A stretch of DNA of 64,000 nt from Pseudomonadales bacterium. GTDB lineage: Bacteria; Pseudomonadota; Gammaproteobacteria; Pseudomonadales; UBA7434. Shown here piece after piece: positions 37,642 through 47,238 of the stretch. The stretch covers positions 62,001 through 126,000 of the forward strand of contig JAOIUY010000005.1 of assembly GCA_028223755.1 (NCBI GenBank), in the 5' to 3' direction. A program made the translations under genes and the position numbers. The stretch's first letter is position 1. The number at the start of each line of letters is the position of its first letter. Below the pieces are notes generated by a model. That model made no database searches. It worked only from the letters and a program-made list of their open reading frames with translations, and was not told the origin of the DNA.

Positions 37642-38168
37642 TATAGTTATCTCCGCAGGGTTTCAATAATCAGTTTGAACGACAAACTGCTATGTTGTTA
37701 ACTTCTAAAATATAGCTTCTAGTTTCTAATTATAATCAACTTTCAATTTCGAACTGCCACACATTTTGATCTACAAATCGACAATCCGAGAGCCAATTTC
37801 TTAGCCACATATTTCAAGATGCAATTTTCAACGATTTCACCCTATCTTTTCAAGGCAATACCGCAAAAACGAAGCAAATATAGCACTTTAATTTCATCCA
37901 TCAAAATAAACTCTCACTTTTATTCAAGAAAGGCAGGAATTTATCCAAAATCATCGCTCTTTGATCAAATTTTCTTAACTAACAGCCTATTTAACCCTTT
38001 CAATTAGATCATCTCACTCACAACAAGGAATCAAGACAATATCAAATAAAGGCTTTTCCCTAAGATATATAACGCTATACTAACGACCATCCGGAAAAAC
38101 CATTTAACAATACTAAAATAGATGCTAATCATCTGTAATAGCCAAACCGCTAATGGAAAAACGCGTAC
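37642..38168. other. 527-bp divergent intergenic region
   Basis: AT-rich region between the Crp-family gene and the cyclase operon, which should hold both promoters. A frame of about 60 codons (37819-38007) has no ribosome binding site and looks spurious. No clear TGTGA-N6-TCACA Crp site was found by eye. Confidence 0.45.
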
Positions 38169-39764
38169 ATGAGTAATGTTGTACCCACACGCGAACTTGT
38201 TCGATTACAAGGCCTTCAGGTTAAGGTCGGTCAATTATTGGTTAAAAATAAGTTAAGTGACATTATCAAGGAAGATCTAAGCCGTCTTTACGACGCACTT
38301 GAGCTCAGTGTCGCCAAACTCGACGATCTCAATTTACAAGGTATTCCACTCGATAGTATTGATAGCGCAGAAATTCGCCACGATATTCGCAATGCTATTG
38401 GCATTACCAAAGGCTATGCCGAGTTAATCAAAGATACTGCCGAAGCGCCTAGCGCCACCTTGAGTAATTTACTCGACAAAATCATGCTTTGGTCGGCTAA
38501 AACCATCTCTACACTAGAGCGAACCCGTCGCAAGCAGACCGATAGCAATCTCTTCTCGTTGACGACGCTCAAGCAACAGCATCCCGATCATCGAGGTCAT
38601 ATTCTGATTCTTGACGATGAGCCCGCTAATCGCGAACTACTCTCTCGGCATATTCAACAATTAGGTCTTGAGACCTTCGCCTGTGCCACAGCTGACGAAG
38701 CCTACGAAGTGCTGCGTAACAATGATATTGATCTTATCCTTCTTGATCTCATCATGCCCGGCGTCAGTGGCCACCAAGTCCTTGCCGACCTCAAAGCTTC
38801 TCAACTATGGCGCGCGATACCCGTAATCATAATCTCCGGCATGAGCGACCAAGAAGAAGTGATTAAATGCATTCAAGCCGGTGCTGATGACTACCTGCAA
38901 AAACCGTTCAACAAAGTCTTACTCCAAGCGCGCTTGCATGCTGGCCTCAATCGTAAACGCTGGGTCGATAAAGAACGCGACTTGAGCATTGAACTTGAAA
39001 AAAGTCATCGCTTTATCAAAAACACCTTTGGTCGCTATCTATCAACAGAAATCGTCTCGAAGCTGTTAGACAAACCTGACGGTTTAGATATGGGAGGCCA
39101 ACTTCAAACTGTCAGTATATTGATGGCCGATATTCGCGGCTTCACCACGATCAGCGAATCCCTACCGCCACAAAAAGTCGTTAAGGTGCTCAACAACTAT
39201 CTTGGCACCATGGCCGATATTATTATGGCCCACGATGGCACCGTTGATGAGTTTATTGGTGATGCCATACTTGCCCTATTCGGCGCTCCGGTTGCCAAAG
39301 CTGACGATAGCGATAGAGCGATTGCCTGCGCACTCGCAATGCAAGCCGAAATGGATGCAATCAACGAACGCAATATCGCCGAGGGGCTGCCCAGCATTAA
39401 CATTGGCATTGGTATAAACACTGGCGAAGTTGTGGCCGGCAATATCGGTTCTAAAAAACGCGCTAAATACGGCGTTGTTGGTCATGCCGTCAACGTCACC
39501 TCGCGAGTAGAAGATCAAACCCAACCCGGCGAAATACTCGTTGCGCAATCAACCTTGGATCATTGCACACTGAATCTCGAAACCGGTAGAAACCTCAAGC
39601 TACAACCTAAAGGGGTTAAAGAAACAATTAGTGTCACTGCCATCAATGGTATTAACGACCAAAGCAGCCCTGATGACACTCATAATGATACTGGCAATGA
39701 CAAGCCTAATCGCAATAGAGATGAAGATAAAAGCGCCACGAAAAACCATAAGGCCAACCTATGA
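38169..39764 (+). CDS. Response regulator with class III nucleotide cyclase output
   Basis: 531 residues. The N-terminal ~120 residues include HDIRNAIGITKGYAEL (His71), like a histidine-kinase dimerisation/H-box helix but without an ATPase domain. Residues 144-265 are a receiver domain with phospho-acceptor Asp193 (LLDLIMPG) and LQKPF. The class III cyclase domain (about 314-495) has metal Asp321 (LMADIRGFT) and Asp365 (EFIGDAILALFG), and the transition-state Asn/Arg in AVNVTSR. The base-selecting position that is Lys in adenylate cyclases is Glu361, and the second is Gly (KYGVVG), which favours GTP. It overlaps the next gene by four bases. Confidence 0.88.
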   Translation: MSNVVPTRELVRLQGLQVKVGQLLVKNKLSDIIKEDLSRLYDALELSVAKLDDLNLQGIPLDSIDSAEIRHDIRNAIGITKGYAELIKDTAEAPSATLSNLLDKIMLWSAKTISTLERTRRKQTDSNLFSLTTLKQQHPDHRGHILILDDEPANRELLSRHIQQLGLETFACATADEAYEVLRNNDIDLILLDLIMPGVSGHQVLADLKASQLWRAIPVIIISGMSDQEEVIKCIQAGADDYLQKPFNKVLLQARLHAGLNRKRWVDKERDLSIELEKSHRFIKNTFGRYLSTEIVSKLLDKPDGLDMGGQLQTVSILMADIRGFTTISESLPPQKVVKVLNNYLGTMADIIMAHDGTVDEFIGDAILALFGAPVAKADDSDRAIACALAMQAEMDAINERNIAEGLPSINIGIGINTGEVVAGNIGSKKRAKYGVVGHAVNVTSRVEDQTQPGEILVAQSTLDHCTLNLETGRNLKLQPKGVKETISVTAINGINDQSSPDDTHNDTGNDKPNRNRDEDKSATKNHKANL

Positions 39765-40126
39765 CCCACCTACTCTTAGTTGAAGATAACGAAATGAATC
39801 GCGATATGTTAACGCGACGCTTAGAGCGTAAAGGCTTTACGATTGAAGCGGCAGGTGATGGCGAAGAAGCGCTTAGAAAAATTGCGGCCTCACGACCTGA
39901 CCTGGTACTCATGGATATGAACTTGCCAATTTTAAATGGCTGGGCGACGTGTCGCGAATTACGCGCCAACTCCGAGACAGAAACACTTCCGATTATTGCG
40001 CTCACTGCTCACGCAATGGCAGAAGACGAGCAAAAAGCACGCGCAGCCGGCTGCAATGATTACACGACTAAGCCGATTGATTTTCCATTACTGCTGGCCA
40101 AAATTGATAAATTACTGTCTTCTTAA
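39761..40126 (+). CDS. Single-domain response regulator (CheY-like)
   Basis: A 121-residue lone receiver. The acidic pair is in LLLVEDNE, phospho-acceptor Asp52 in VLMDMNLP, then the Thr in ALTAHAM and the Lys in TTKPIDF. It overlaps the cyclase gene by ATGA and precedes the hybrid kinase gene by 27 bases. It probably shuttles phosphate between kinase and other partners. Confidence 0.93.
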   Translation: MTHLLLVEDNEMNRDMLTRRLERKGFTIEAAGDGEEALRKIAASRPDLVLMDMNLPILNGWATCRELRANSETETLPIIALTAHAMAEDEQKARAAGCNDYTTKPIDFPLLLAKIDKLLSS

Positions 40127-40153
40127 AACCACTAATAAACGGATGCACATTTT

Positions 40154-42577
40154 GTGATTTCCCTGCCACGATTAACACTGCGACTTCGACTCTCAATTTC
40201 AATCATTGCGATTGTAGCGTTATTTACGCTAACCAATCTCACCTACCAACTCAGTAGTGAAAATCGCAACCTAAGACTCGACAACCTACAAAATGCCGTT
40301 GCCAGTCAGCTTGCAACCGTAACCATTCGACAACTTTTAGAAAACCAGCAAAAAGAAATTTTAGTTCTTGATGCATTAAAAGATGGCGGCAAAGAAAAAC
40401 TCAGTGAAGAAGAAATAGATAATGGGCTTTCCGCTTTATTAAGTCTGCAGACCGAAATTCGCCGTTTAAAACCCTATGTCTACGCTGATACGGTTAACAG
40501 CTATAACACACTACTATCGGGTTATGACGCTTTACATGAAAGATGGTATCTTTTTTATGTCGGCTACAACAATAATAAAACGCCCTCGACAATTAAAATT
40601 GAACGCGAATTTGCTAATACCATGCAACTACTCAGCGAATTTGAATCGCTAGAAATTCTTGCTGCCGAACAACAAACCTTAGAGCTACAAAAAACCGTAC
40701 GCTTTACCGATCGCATCACACTGGCTATTTATTTATTTACCATTGCACTCACGGTAAGCCTTGGCTATTTACTCATTCGCTATACCAACCGCTCTTTAAA
40801 CGAACTTAACCTTGGCACGGTTCGCATTGGCGGCGGCGATCTCAAATACCATATCCCGGTCAATAACGATGACGAAATCGGCGACCTGACTATCGCCTTT
40901 AATGAGATGTCAGACAAATTAAGTAATGCCATGGCACAGGTTCAGCAATCAAAAGAAAAAGCTGACCAAGCCAACCGATCGAAGACCAACTTTCTTGCCA
41001 ATATGAGTCATGAGCTTCGCACCCCGCTCAATGCCATTATCGGCTACAGCGAAATGATCATCGAAGATTATCGCGAAGAGAAAACACTTAACGAAGAACA
41101 AGCCGTTGAAGATTTAGCCCGTATACTCAGCTCAGGCCGTCATTTGCTACAACTTATTAACGATGTATTAGATTTGGCAAAAATTGAATCCGGTAACATG
41201 ACCGTATTCAATGAAACATTTGATAGCGTCGATATTATTGAAGAGTTAATGAACACCATGTCGCCAATTGCAAAAAAAGGCGACAACTTACTAGTATTAG
41301 AAAAGTCACAAGACATTCCTAACCTCTATAACGATGCCGTTAAATTTCGTCAGCTGTTTTTAAACTTATTAAGTAACGCCTGTAAATTTACCCACAACGG
41401 TAAAATCACAATACTCGTTACCTATAATGAAAAAACTCGACATGCGGTTTACCACGTCAGCGATACTGGCATAGGTATGACACCTTCGCAACTGACCCGC
41501 GTATTTGAAGCCTTTGTTCAAGCCGATTCTAGTACCTCGAAAAAATATGGTGGCACCGGACTGGGTCTATCCATTTGTAAGCAGTTTGTTGAACTTATGG
41601 ATGGTTCGATGGATGTGACGAGCGCCGAAGGTGAAGGGACAACCTTTACTATATTACTGCCCACGCGCACGCCCTTACAAAAACGCACCGACGCTATTCC
41701 AGCAGAAAACCAACAAGAATTAAGCTTAGATCTTAATGCTGGTGCCGATACCATTAGCACTACCGTCTCTGAAGAAGACGCATTAGGTAGAGTGTTAGTG
41801 ATTGATGACGACCCTGAATCACGTCAGCTACTGCTACGTCATCTCGAAAAAGAAAGCTATATTGGCTTAGAAGCTGAAGATGCCAAGCAAGGCATTGCTA
41901 TAGCTAACGAACAACAACCCGATTTGATCCTGCTGGATTTAATGATGCCAAACATTGATGGCTGGACAGCGTTATCAGTCCTCAAAGAGTCACCCAGCAC
42001 ACGCCATATTCCCGTCATACTGCAATCAATGCTGGATGAAAAAAACCTAGGCCTAGATTTAGGCGCTGCCGAGTTTTTACCTAAGCCCGTTGACCGTCAA
42101 CGTATGGCCACCATACTGCGACATCTAAACCCACAAGATCGTCGCGGCTCGGCATTACTTATTGCACCAGAAACAGACTCGCGACAACTTCTACTGGAGG
42201 AACTTGCCGACGAAGCATGGCAATGCATGGTCGCAACATCAATGGCGCAAGTGGTCGAACGTATACAACAAAAATCGCCCGATATTATTTTTGTCGGCTT
42301 AGGTATGCCCTATGACAGCGTAGTAGAAATTCTTTCCATGCTAAGTGGTAATGCCGATGCATCAGACGATTCTAGTCATGACCCGGAAACAGAAAACACT
42401 GACGAAGAAAATCATTTAGTCACATTATCGACGCCTATTACAGCGCCGATTTATGTCGTTAGTGAGACACCATTAGGCAGCAGTCAATCACGCCGCCTGG
42501 ACCTCCCTGCTGACCAAATCATTCTATTTAACAAAGAGGATAAAAGCAGTTTAGAGCAGATATTAAACCTAAGCTAA
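40154..42577 (+). CDS. Hybrid sensor histidine kinase
   Basis: An 807-residue inner-membrane kinase with a GTG start. Transmembrane helices lie at about 12-30 and 187-208, with a ~155-residue periplasmic helical sensor region between. HAMP follows (about 208-262). The H-box has His286 in [21 protein letters not shown]. The ATPase motifs are [20 protein letters not shown] and [12 protein letters not shown] receiver domain (546-660) has Asp595 in [10 protein letters not shown] second receiver-like segment (from about 668) has Gly where the phospho-acceptor Asp should be (FVGLGMP) and is likely inactive. It ends the three-gene signalling operon and is the probable kinase for the cyclase regulator. 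Confidence 0.93.
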   Translation: MISLPRLTLRLRLSISIIAIVALFTLTNLTYQLSSENRNLRLDNLQNAVASQLATVTIRQLLENQQKEILVLDALKDGGKEKLSEEEIDNGLSALLSLQTEIRRLKPYVYADTVNSYNTLLSGYDALHERWYLFYVGYNNNKTPSTIKIEREFANTMQLLSEFESLEILAAEQQTLELQKTVRFTDRITLAIYLFTIALTVSLGYLLIRYTNRSLNELNLGTVRIGGGDLKYHIPVNNDDEIGDLTIAFNEMSDKLSNAMAQVQQSKEKADQANRSKTNFLANMSHELRTPLNAIIGYSEMIIEDYREEKTLNEEQAVEDLARILSSGRHLLQLINDVLDLAKIESGNMTVFNETFDSVDIIEELMNTMSPIAKKGDNLLVLEKSQDIPNLYNDAVKFRQLFLNLLSNACKFTHNGKITILVTYNEKTRHAVYHVSDTGIGMTPSQLTRVFEAFVQADSSTSKKYGGTGLGLSICKQFVELMDGSMDVTSAEGEGTTFTILLPTRTPLQKRTDAIPAENQQELSLDLNAGADTISTTVSEEDALGRVLVIDDDPESRQLLLRHLEKESYIGLEAEDAKQGIAIANEQQPDLILLDLMMPNIDGWTALSVLKESPSTRHIPVILQSMLDEKNLGLDLGAAEFLPKPVDRQRMATILRHLNPQDRRGSALLIAPETDSRQLLLEELADEAWQCMVATSMAQVVERIQQKSPDIIFVGLGMPYDSVVEILSMLSGNADASDDSSHDPETENTDEENHLVTLSTPITAPIYVVSETPLGSSQSRRLDLPADQIILFNKEDKSSLEQILNLS

Positions 42578-42606
42578 GAGAAGAGAAGGTAAACGACCAT
42601 AGCGCT

Positions 42607-43033
42607 TTATTTCTTAGGTCTAAAAGAATCACTATTGCTAAGAATATGATCCCAATCAAACTGCGCATTAGCTAGCACTAAGTTCCATATCATCGACATA
42701 GTTGGAATGCCCTCCTCAAGCGCACAGCCACCAGACCAAGAACTGAGACTGCCATACCTGCCCCAGTTAACAGCAAAGGTAATTGCTGTCATATGATCAA
42801 GCCCTTCTGGCGGCGGCGTATCATTAGCCCAACCCATCATCAAAAATTCTTCGCCCCCCGCTTGAAGTGGAGAAATAAAAACGACCCGAGATACGACCAT
42901 TTTTTTTAACGCCCGTAATAATCAAGGTTGAACCTAACTCATTCATCCAATGACCTTTTAAGTCTTGGCAGTTAGGCGAAGCAGCATAGACAAAATGGAA
43001 AAACAACGACAAGCCAAGCAGTACCGTCTTAAT
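42607..43033 (-). pseudogene. Avidin-family biotin-binding protein, frameshifted
   Basis: Two overlapping minus-strand frames make one avidin-like protein. The first reads NCQDLKGHWMNELGSTLII and GRISGRFYFSTSSGG, the start of the avidin barrel (compare GTWYNQLGS of streptavidin). The second reads AITFAVNWGRYGSLSSWSGG, then TMSMIWNLVLA, like the TVNW, W-S/T-G and TQWLL strands. They join at a run of six G (minus strand, 42854-42859); five G would restore one frame of about 135 residues. A signal peptide reads upstream of TTG 43012 back to an ATT codon at 43033 (KTVLLGLSLFFHFVYA), with no normal start codon. It is probably an inactivated gene, or a sequencing error. Confidence 0.75.
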
Positions 43034-43434
43034 TAAACTAAAGCGATTTTATTTCCTCACAAATTTCTCCATAAATTTCTTACAACAACAATCCATCGAT
43101 CAAATGAACTAAATCCGCGCGAAATACTATAGTTGATGATTATTTTTTTCACCCACTAGTTAAAAAAAATAATGTTAATAAGCAACGAGATCAAAAAAAC
43201 GTCGCGACAAATTGTCGCATCTAGGTAGCTAATGGGCAGCTAATAGCAGAAAAAACAAATAATAATAATTTTTTTATAACAAAAAAACCAAGCGGCAGAA
43301 AATAAAATTTTATGACAAATCAGCTTTAGAATTTATCAAGAGAAGCAAGGGAGGAGAAGATAGAGAGCAGGAAGGACAAAGAAGAAAGTAGCAATCAATA
43401 CGTATTGATTGCTACTTTTTAAGCGATCAAGAAA
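43034..43434. other. 401-bp AT-rich intergenic region
   Basis: No gene seen. Poly-A/T tracts and a purine-rich stretch (GGGAGGAGAAGATAGAGAGCAGG at about 43350) precede a 34-bp palindrome. Confidence 0.45.
43385..43418 (-). terminator. Perfect 34-bp palindrome after the peroxiredoxin-like gene
   Basis: Bases 43385-43401 are the exact reverse complement of 43402-43418 (centre TACGTA; arms begin AAAGTAGCAATCAA). It lies 17 bases past the stop of the minus-strand gene. The flanks are T-rich on one side only, so it could be a terminator or a protein-binding palindrome. Confidence 0.65.
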
Positions 43435-44037
43435 TTATAGATACTGCTCTATAACTTGTTGTAATTGCTTAGCTGAAGGTCGCTGACGATAATTTTCTCC
43501 GGCAAAGAACCAAACGACATTACCTGCGGCATTGATAAGAACAACCGTAGGGTGTGGGATAGACTCATCACGCTGCACACCATAGGCGTTAGCTATTGTA
43601 AGTTCTTGATCAGTCACAAAAACATAGGGCTGATCAAACTTCCCAGCCAACGCTTGAGAATCCTCAACCGTGTCTGGGCTAATAGCCAGCAACTGAATAC
43701 CCTGATCTTTTAACGTCGGGAATAAATTCTGAATATCATCTAAATGACTGACGCAAAACGGACACCAATTTCCACGATAAAAAACCAATAATACTGGCTG
43801 ATCAGGTTGAAACCCAGAAAGACTAATCGTATTTCCGTGCGCATCAATACTGGTAAAATCGGGCGCGGGCTGACCCACTTCGAGCTTAACCGACACATCG
43901 CCAATCGTCATTGATGAAGCAATTGCCTCGCTAGGAATTTCCTTATTAGTACAGCCTACTATTGCAACCACTAGTAAGCCACCGGCAACATAGGCTGCCA
44001 AGCGTTTTAATAGCTTGTAACTCAAAAAATTATTCAT
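43435..44037 (-). CDS. Peroxiredoxin-like lipoprotein (AhpC/TSA family)
   Basis: 200 residues. A lipoprotein signal (YVAGGLLVVAIVGC) gives lipidated Cys29. The thioredoxin-fold domain begins with VGQPAPDFTSIDAHGNTISL and has a CPFC pair (Cys92, Cys95) in FYRGNWCPFCVSHL. LFPTLKDQGIQLLAISPD and the cis-Pro segment SIPHPTVVLINAAG follow. It is probably a membrane-anchored periplasmic thiol peroxidase or reductase. It lies 13 bases downstream of the GIY-YIG gene on the same strand. Confidence 0.88.
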   Translation of the reverse strand: MNNFLSYKLLKRLAAYVAGGLLVVAIVGCTNKEIPSEAIASSMTIGDVSVKLEVGQPAPDFTSIDAHGNTISLSGFQPDQPVLLVFYRGNWCPFCVSHLDDIQNLFPTLKDQGIQLLAISPDTVEDSQALAGKFDQPYVFVTDQELTIANAYGVQRDESIPHPTVVLINAAGNVVWFFAGENYRQRPSAKQLQQVIEQYL

Positions 44038-44050
44038 CTCTCTTTTCCTC

Positions 44051-44329
44051 TTAATGATCGGTTACTTCATATTGACCTTTAGCGATCAATAAAAGTTTCT
44101 GCTGTTTGGATAATTTTTTTATTGCACTTTCGGCAATACTAGCTGTAGAACGATTATCCATTGGCTGCTGAAAAACAAGCTTTAATGGCCCTTTACCCCG
44201 CAGTGCTTTAGCGCCTTTAGCACCGCCTTCACTGTGCTCTTCAAAACGTCGGTCCACATCCGTAGTGATGCCCGTGTAAACTCGGCCGCCAGCATACTCA
44301 ATCATGTATAAAAACCATTCTGAATCCAT
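44051..44329 (-). CDS. GIY-YIG nuclease-domain protein (YhbQ-like)
   Basis: 92 residues consisting of a single GIY-YIG domain. Tyr8 (FLYMIEY) and Tyr18 (RVYTGITTD) represent the two tyrosine motifs, followed by Arg27/28 in DVDRRFEEH and Glu67 in SIAESAIKKLSK. E. coli YhbQ relatives act on DNA; the cellular role is unclear. It is in a minus-strand run with the peroxiredoxin-like gene. Confidence 0.9.
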   Translation of the reverse strand: MDSEWFLYMIEYAGGRVYTGITTDVDRRFEEHSEGGAKGAKALRGKGPLKLVFQQPMDNRSTASIAESAIKKLSKQQKLLLIAKGQYEVTDH

Positions 44330-44367
44330 ATTCTTATTTTTCTCGTTCGTATTTATCTCGTTCTCAT

Positions 44368-45209
44368 TTATAGTAACTGCCAGCGTTGCTTGTCACCCTC
44401 GCCCACACTCTGTGTACGCAGCTCTTGCTTTAACTTAACAAGATGCGCCAACAGTGATAATTGAGCGTAGTCATGCAATGAAGCGTCGACATCATCATAC
44501 ACCTGAGTCACTAATGTCGTTAACGTTGAAAACGGCTTAGCAGCCAGCTTTTCAATCACTTTCGCTTCTCGGCCTAGCCGATGTTCAATCAAATATCGAA
44601 GCGTTTCTAAAGGCTGATCCATCAGCTCGCCATGCGCAGGACCAATATTGAGTAACGGATAGCTTCCAACCGCTGAAGGGATTCAATATAAGCCTTCATA
44701 TCACCACTGGGCGGCACAATGACGACCGTTGAACCATTCATAATATGGTCGCCGGCCAAAAGCGTCCCTTCTTCTTCAAGCAAAAAACATAAATGATTAC
44801 TGACATGACCTGGGGTATGAATAGCGCGCAAATGAAAATCGTCAGCGACAATCACATCGTCATGCTGCATCGCCCAATCAGGCTTAAAGGTCTTATCTTG
44901 AAAGAGATCATCTGCCGGTGGCATACCAACCATTTGCGCGCCGGTAGCCTTGGCAATGGGAACCGCGGCGGGAGAATGATCGAGGTGAGTATGAGTGACA
45001 ACAACCCATTTGATACGATCACCGACGCTGTTGAGTATCGCATCAATATGCGATGACTCAACAGGACCGGGATCGACAATGGCAATTTCATTGTCACCAA
45101 CGATATAAGTGTTAGTGCCTGCCCCCGTCATCAGTCCAGGGTTCGGTGCTGTTATCCGGCACAGACGATCACTTAGACGGACAACCTTGCCATGCGTTAA
45201 GGTCGACAT
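44368..45209 (-). pseudogene. Metallo-beta-lactamase-fold hydrolase (LACTB2-like), frameshifted
   Basis: The upstream frame (45209-44622) has the metal motif HTHLDH (His73, His75, Asp77, His78), His135 (HTPGHV) and Asp154 (LAGDHIM), then goes out of frame after LQRLEA. The second frame (44622-44368) is the helical C-terminal domain of the same protein (YLIEHRLGREAKVIEKLAA). It is open upstream of its Met, reading SYPLLNIGPAHGEL, which supplies the expected conserved GPxHG motif. A one-base loss near 44660 therefore splits one gene. The two frames meet at TGATG, so separate coupled translation is conceivable. The missing GHG histidine in the upstream product should harm activity. Confidence 0.8.
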
Positions 45210-45251
45210 AAAAGTGCTAAACGCTAATGACTCATCACTAACTGCTAATGA

Positions 45252-46442
45252 CTAAAGGCAGTTAGCGATTTTAACATTAGGATCAACTTCGGCATCATAA
45301 TCAACGCCGTCGAGGTTAAAGCCAAACAAGTTCATAAACTCGGTCTGGTAACCTTCAAAGTCAGAAATTGACATCAAATTCTCAGATGTCACTTGCGCCC
45401 ATAATGACTCAACCTGCTCTTGAACATGCGGGGCCAATTCCTTTCTATCAGCTCGTAAACGACCTTCTTCATCAGCAAATGGCTCTGCACCGTATAAGCT
45501 CTCTTTCAGCAAGCCGTAAACTTGCTCAATACAACCCTCATGTGTGCCTTCAGCTTTCATTACTTTAAATAACAAAGCTAAATACAGCGGCATAACGGGT
45601 ATTGCTGAGCTTGCCTGTGTCACAACAGCTTTTAACACTGACACTCTGGCATCGCCATTAAGTGCTGACAAACGCTGACGAATATTTTTAACGCGTAAAT
45701 CCAAATCTTGCTTAGCACGCCCAATCGTACCGTGCCAGTAGATATCCCATGTGACTTTTTCGCCCACATAAGTATAAGCCGTGGTTTTTGCACCTTCCGC
45801 CAACACGCCCGCGTCGGCTAATGCATCAATCCACATCTCCCAATCTTCACCACCCATAACGGTAACAGTATCGGCAATTTCTTCTTCACTGGCGGCATCG
45901 ACAGTCACTTCTTCAATGATTTTTTTATCCGTATTAACGCAGCGCTGAGTGACGCTTTTACCAATCGGCTTAAGTGAAGAGCTAAACACCTCACCTGTTT
46001 TGGGATGCTGACGACGTGGTGAAGCCAAGCTATAAACAACAAGGTCTACTTGGCCTAAATCTTCTTTAATCGTTTCAATGGTTTTTTGTTTAATTTCATC
46101 CGAAAACGCATCGCCGTTAATACTTTTAGCATAAAGCCCTTCAGCCTCGGCATAGCGATGAAAAGAGGCCGAGTTATACCAACCCGCTGTACCTGGCTTT
46201 CTCTCGGTACCTGGCTTTTCAAAGAAAACACCTAGGGTGCTTGCACCGGCACCAAAAGCTGCACTAATTCGCGAAGCCAAACCATAGCCCGTCGATGAGC
46301 CAATCACTAATACGCGCTTGGGCAAACCATCAATCTCACCAGCAGCTTTGACATAATCAATCTGACGCTTAACATTCTCATCACAACCTGTAGGATGAGT
46401 TGTAACACACATAAAACCACGCACACGGGGCTTAATAATCAT
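45252..46442 (-). CDS. fabV: Trans-2-enoyl-CoA/ACP reductase FabV
   Basis: Last step of the fatty-acid elongation cycle, reducing enoyl-ACP with NADH. The 396 residues begin [19 protein letters not shown]. The NAD-binding segment is [16 protein letters not shown]. The catalytic pair Tyr235-x8-Lys244 is in [13 protein letters not shown]. FabV enzymes are naturally tolerant to triclosan. It stands alone, divergent from miaE. Confidence 0.97.
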   Translation of the reverse strand: MIIKPRVRGFMCVTTHPTGCDENVKRQIDYVKAAGEIDGLPKRVLVIGSSTGYGLASRISAAFGAGASTLGVFFEKPGTERKPGTAGWYNSASFHRYAEAEGLYAKSINGDAFSDEIKQKTIETIKEDLGQVDLVVYSLASPRRQHPKTGEVFSSSLKPIGKSVTQRCVNTDKKIIEEVTVDAASEEEIADTVTVMGGEDWEMWIDALADAGVLAEGAKTTAYTYVGEKVTWDIYWHGTIGRAKQDLDLRVKNIRQRLSALNGDARVSVLKAVVTQASSAIPVMPLYLALLFKVMKAEGTHEGCIEQVYGLLKESLYGAEPFADEEGRLRADRKELAPHVQEQVESLWAQVTSENLMSISDFEGYQTEFMNLFGFNLDGVDYDAEVDPNVKIANCL

Positions 46443-46599
46443 AAATAAACCTTATTCAATCACTGGATGGGCGGTTGCCGGAGCAATATCAGCAACCCTT
46501 GATAAAAGCGATTATTGTCGAAAATACAGCCGAGCAAATAAACGGTGAGGTATTATAATACTCAGCGCCAACGAAAACAGCCAAATATTGAGGATTAAC

Positions 46600-47226
46600 T
46601 TGTCTAACACCACTATCAACACGAATATCGAGCCCAATCACTTTCAGGTCAGTGATAAGCCATTACGTTTTGCCACACCCATTGAGTGGGTGAATACGGT
46701 TATGGACGATTTTGACACCTTTTTACAAGATCATGCCGCTGCCGAAAAAAAGGCCTCTAGCATGGCGATGTCTATGATCTCCCACTACCCTAACCGGATT
46801 GCCTTAGTTGAGGCCATGGCTGCATTAGCGGTAGAGGAATTAAACCACTTTCGCGAGGTGATCAAATGGTTACATCGACGCGACATACAGCTGACTCCCG
46901 ATAATAAAGATCACTATGTTATCGCTATGCGTAAACACATGAGGAATGGCAGCGATGTCTATCTGCTTGATCGCTTGTTAATAGGCGGCATTATTGAAGC
47001 GCGCGGCTGTGAACGCTTTGGCATGGTGGCAGATGCATTACCCGAGGGTGACTTACAAAATTTCTATCATGCAATCACTCAATCAGAAGCCAAGCACTAT
47101 CAACTATTTATCGATTTAGCTCACCAATACTTTGCCGCCGAGGTTGTTAATGAACGCTTAGACACATTGTTAGATATTGAAGCTAAAATTACCGCCGATT
47201 TAATTATTAGTGCCGCACTGCATTAA
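46600..47226 (+). CDS. miaE: tRNA 2-methylthio-N6-isopentenyladenosine-37 hydroxylase
   Basis: Diiron monooxygenase that hydroxylates ms2i6A37 in tRNA. TTG 46600 is taken as start because GAGG lies 6-8 bases upstream; an earlier TTG (46588) overlaps that site. The 208 residues show the two carboxylate/histidine clusters of the four-helix diiron fold: AVEELNHFREV and QSEAKHYQLF, plus GGIIEARGCERF. The conserved start of the fold is PIEWV. A GT2-like gene follows after 12 bases, probably on the same transcript. Confidence 0.9.
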   Translation: MSNTTINTNIEPNHFQVSDKPLRFATPIEWVNTVMDDFDTFLQDHAAAEKKASSMAMSMISHYPNRIALVEAMAALAVEELNHFREVIKWLHRRDIQLTPDNKDHYVIAMRKHMRNGSDVYLLDRLLIGGIIEARGCERFGMVADALPEGDLQNFYHAITQSEAKHYQLFIDLAHQYFAAEVVNERLDTLLDIEAKITADLIISAALH

Positions 47227-47238
47227 TAGCCATAAACC

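Noticed and set aside
37819..38007. 62-codon plus-strand frame in the Crp-cyclase spacer
   Set aside because: No ribosome binding site, AT-driven composition, and no recognisable protein pattern.
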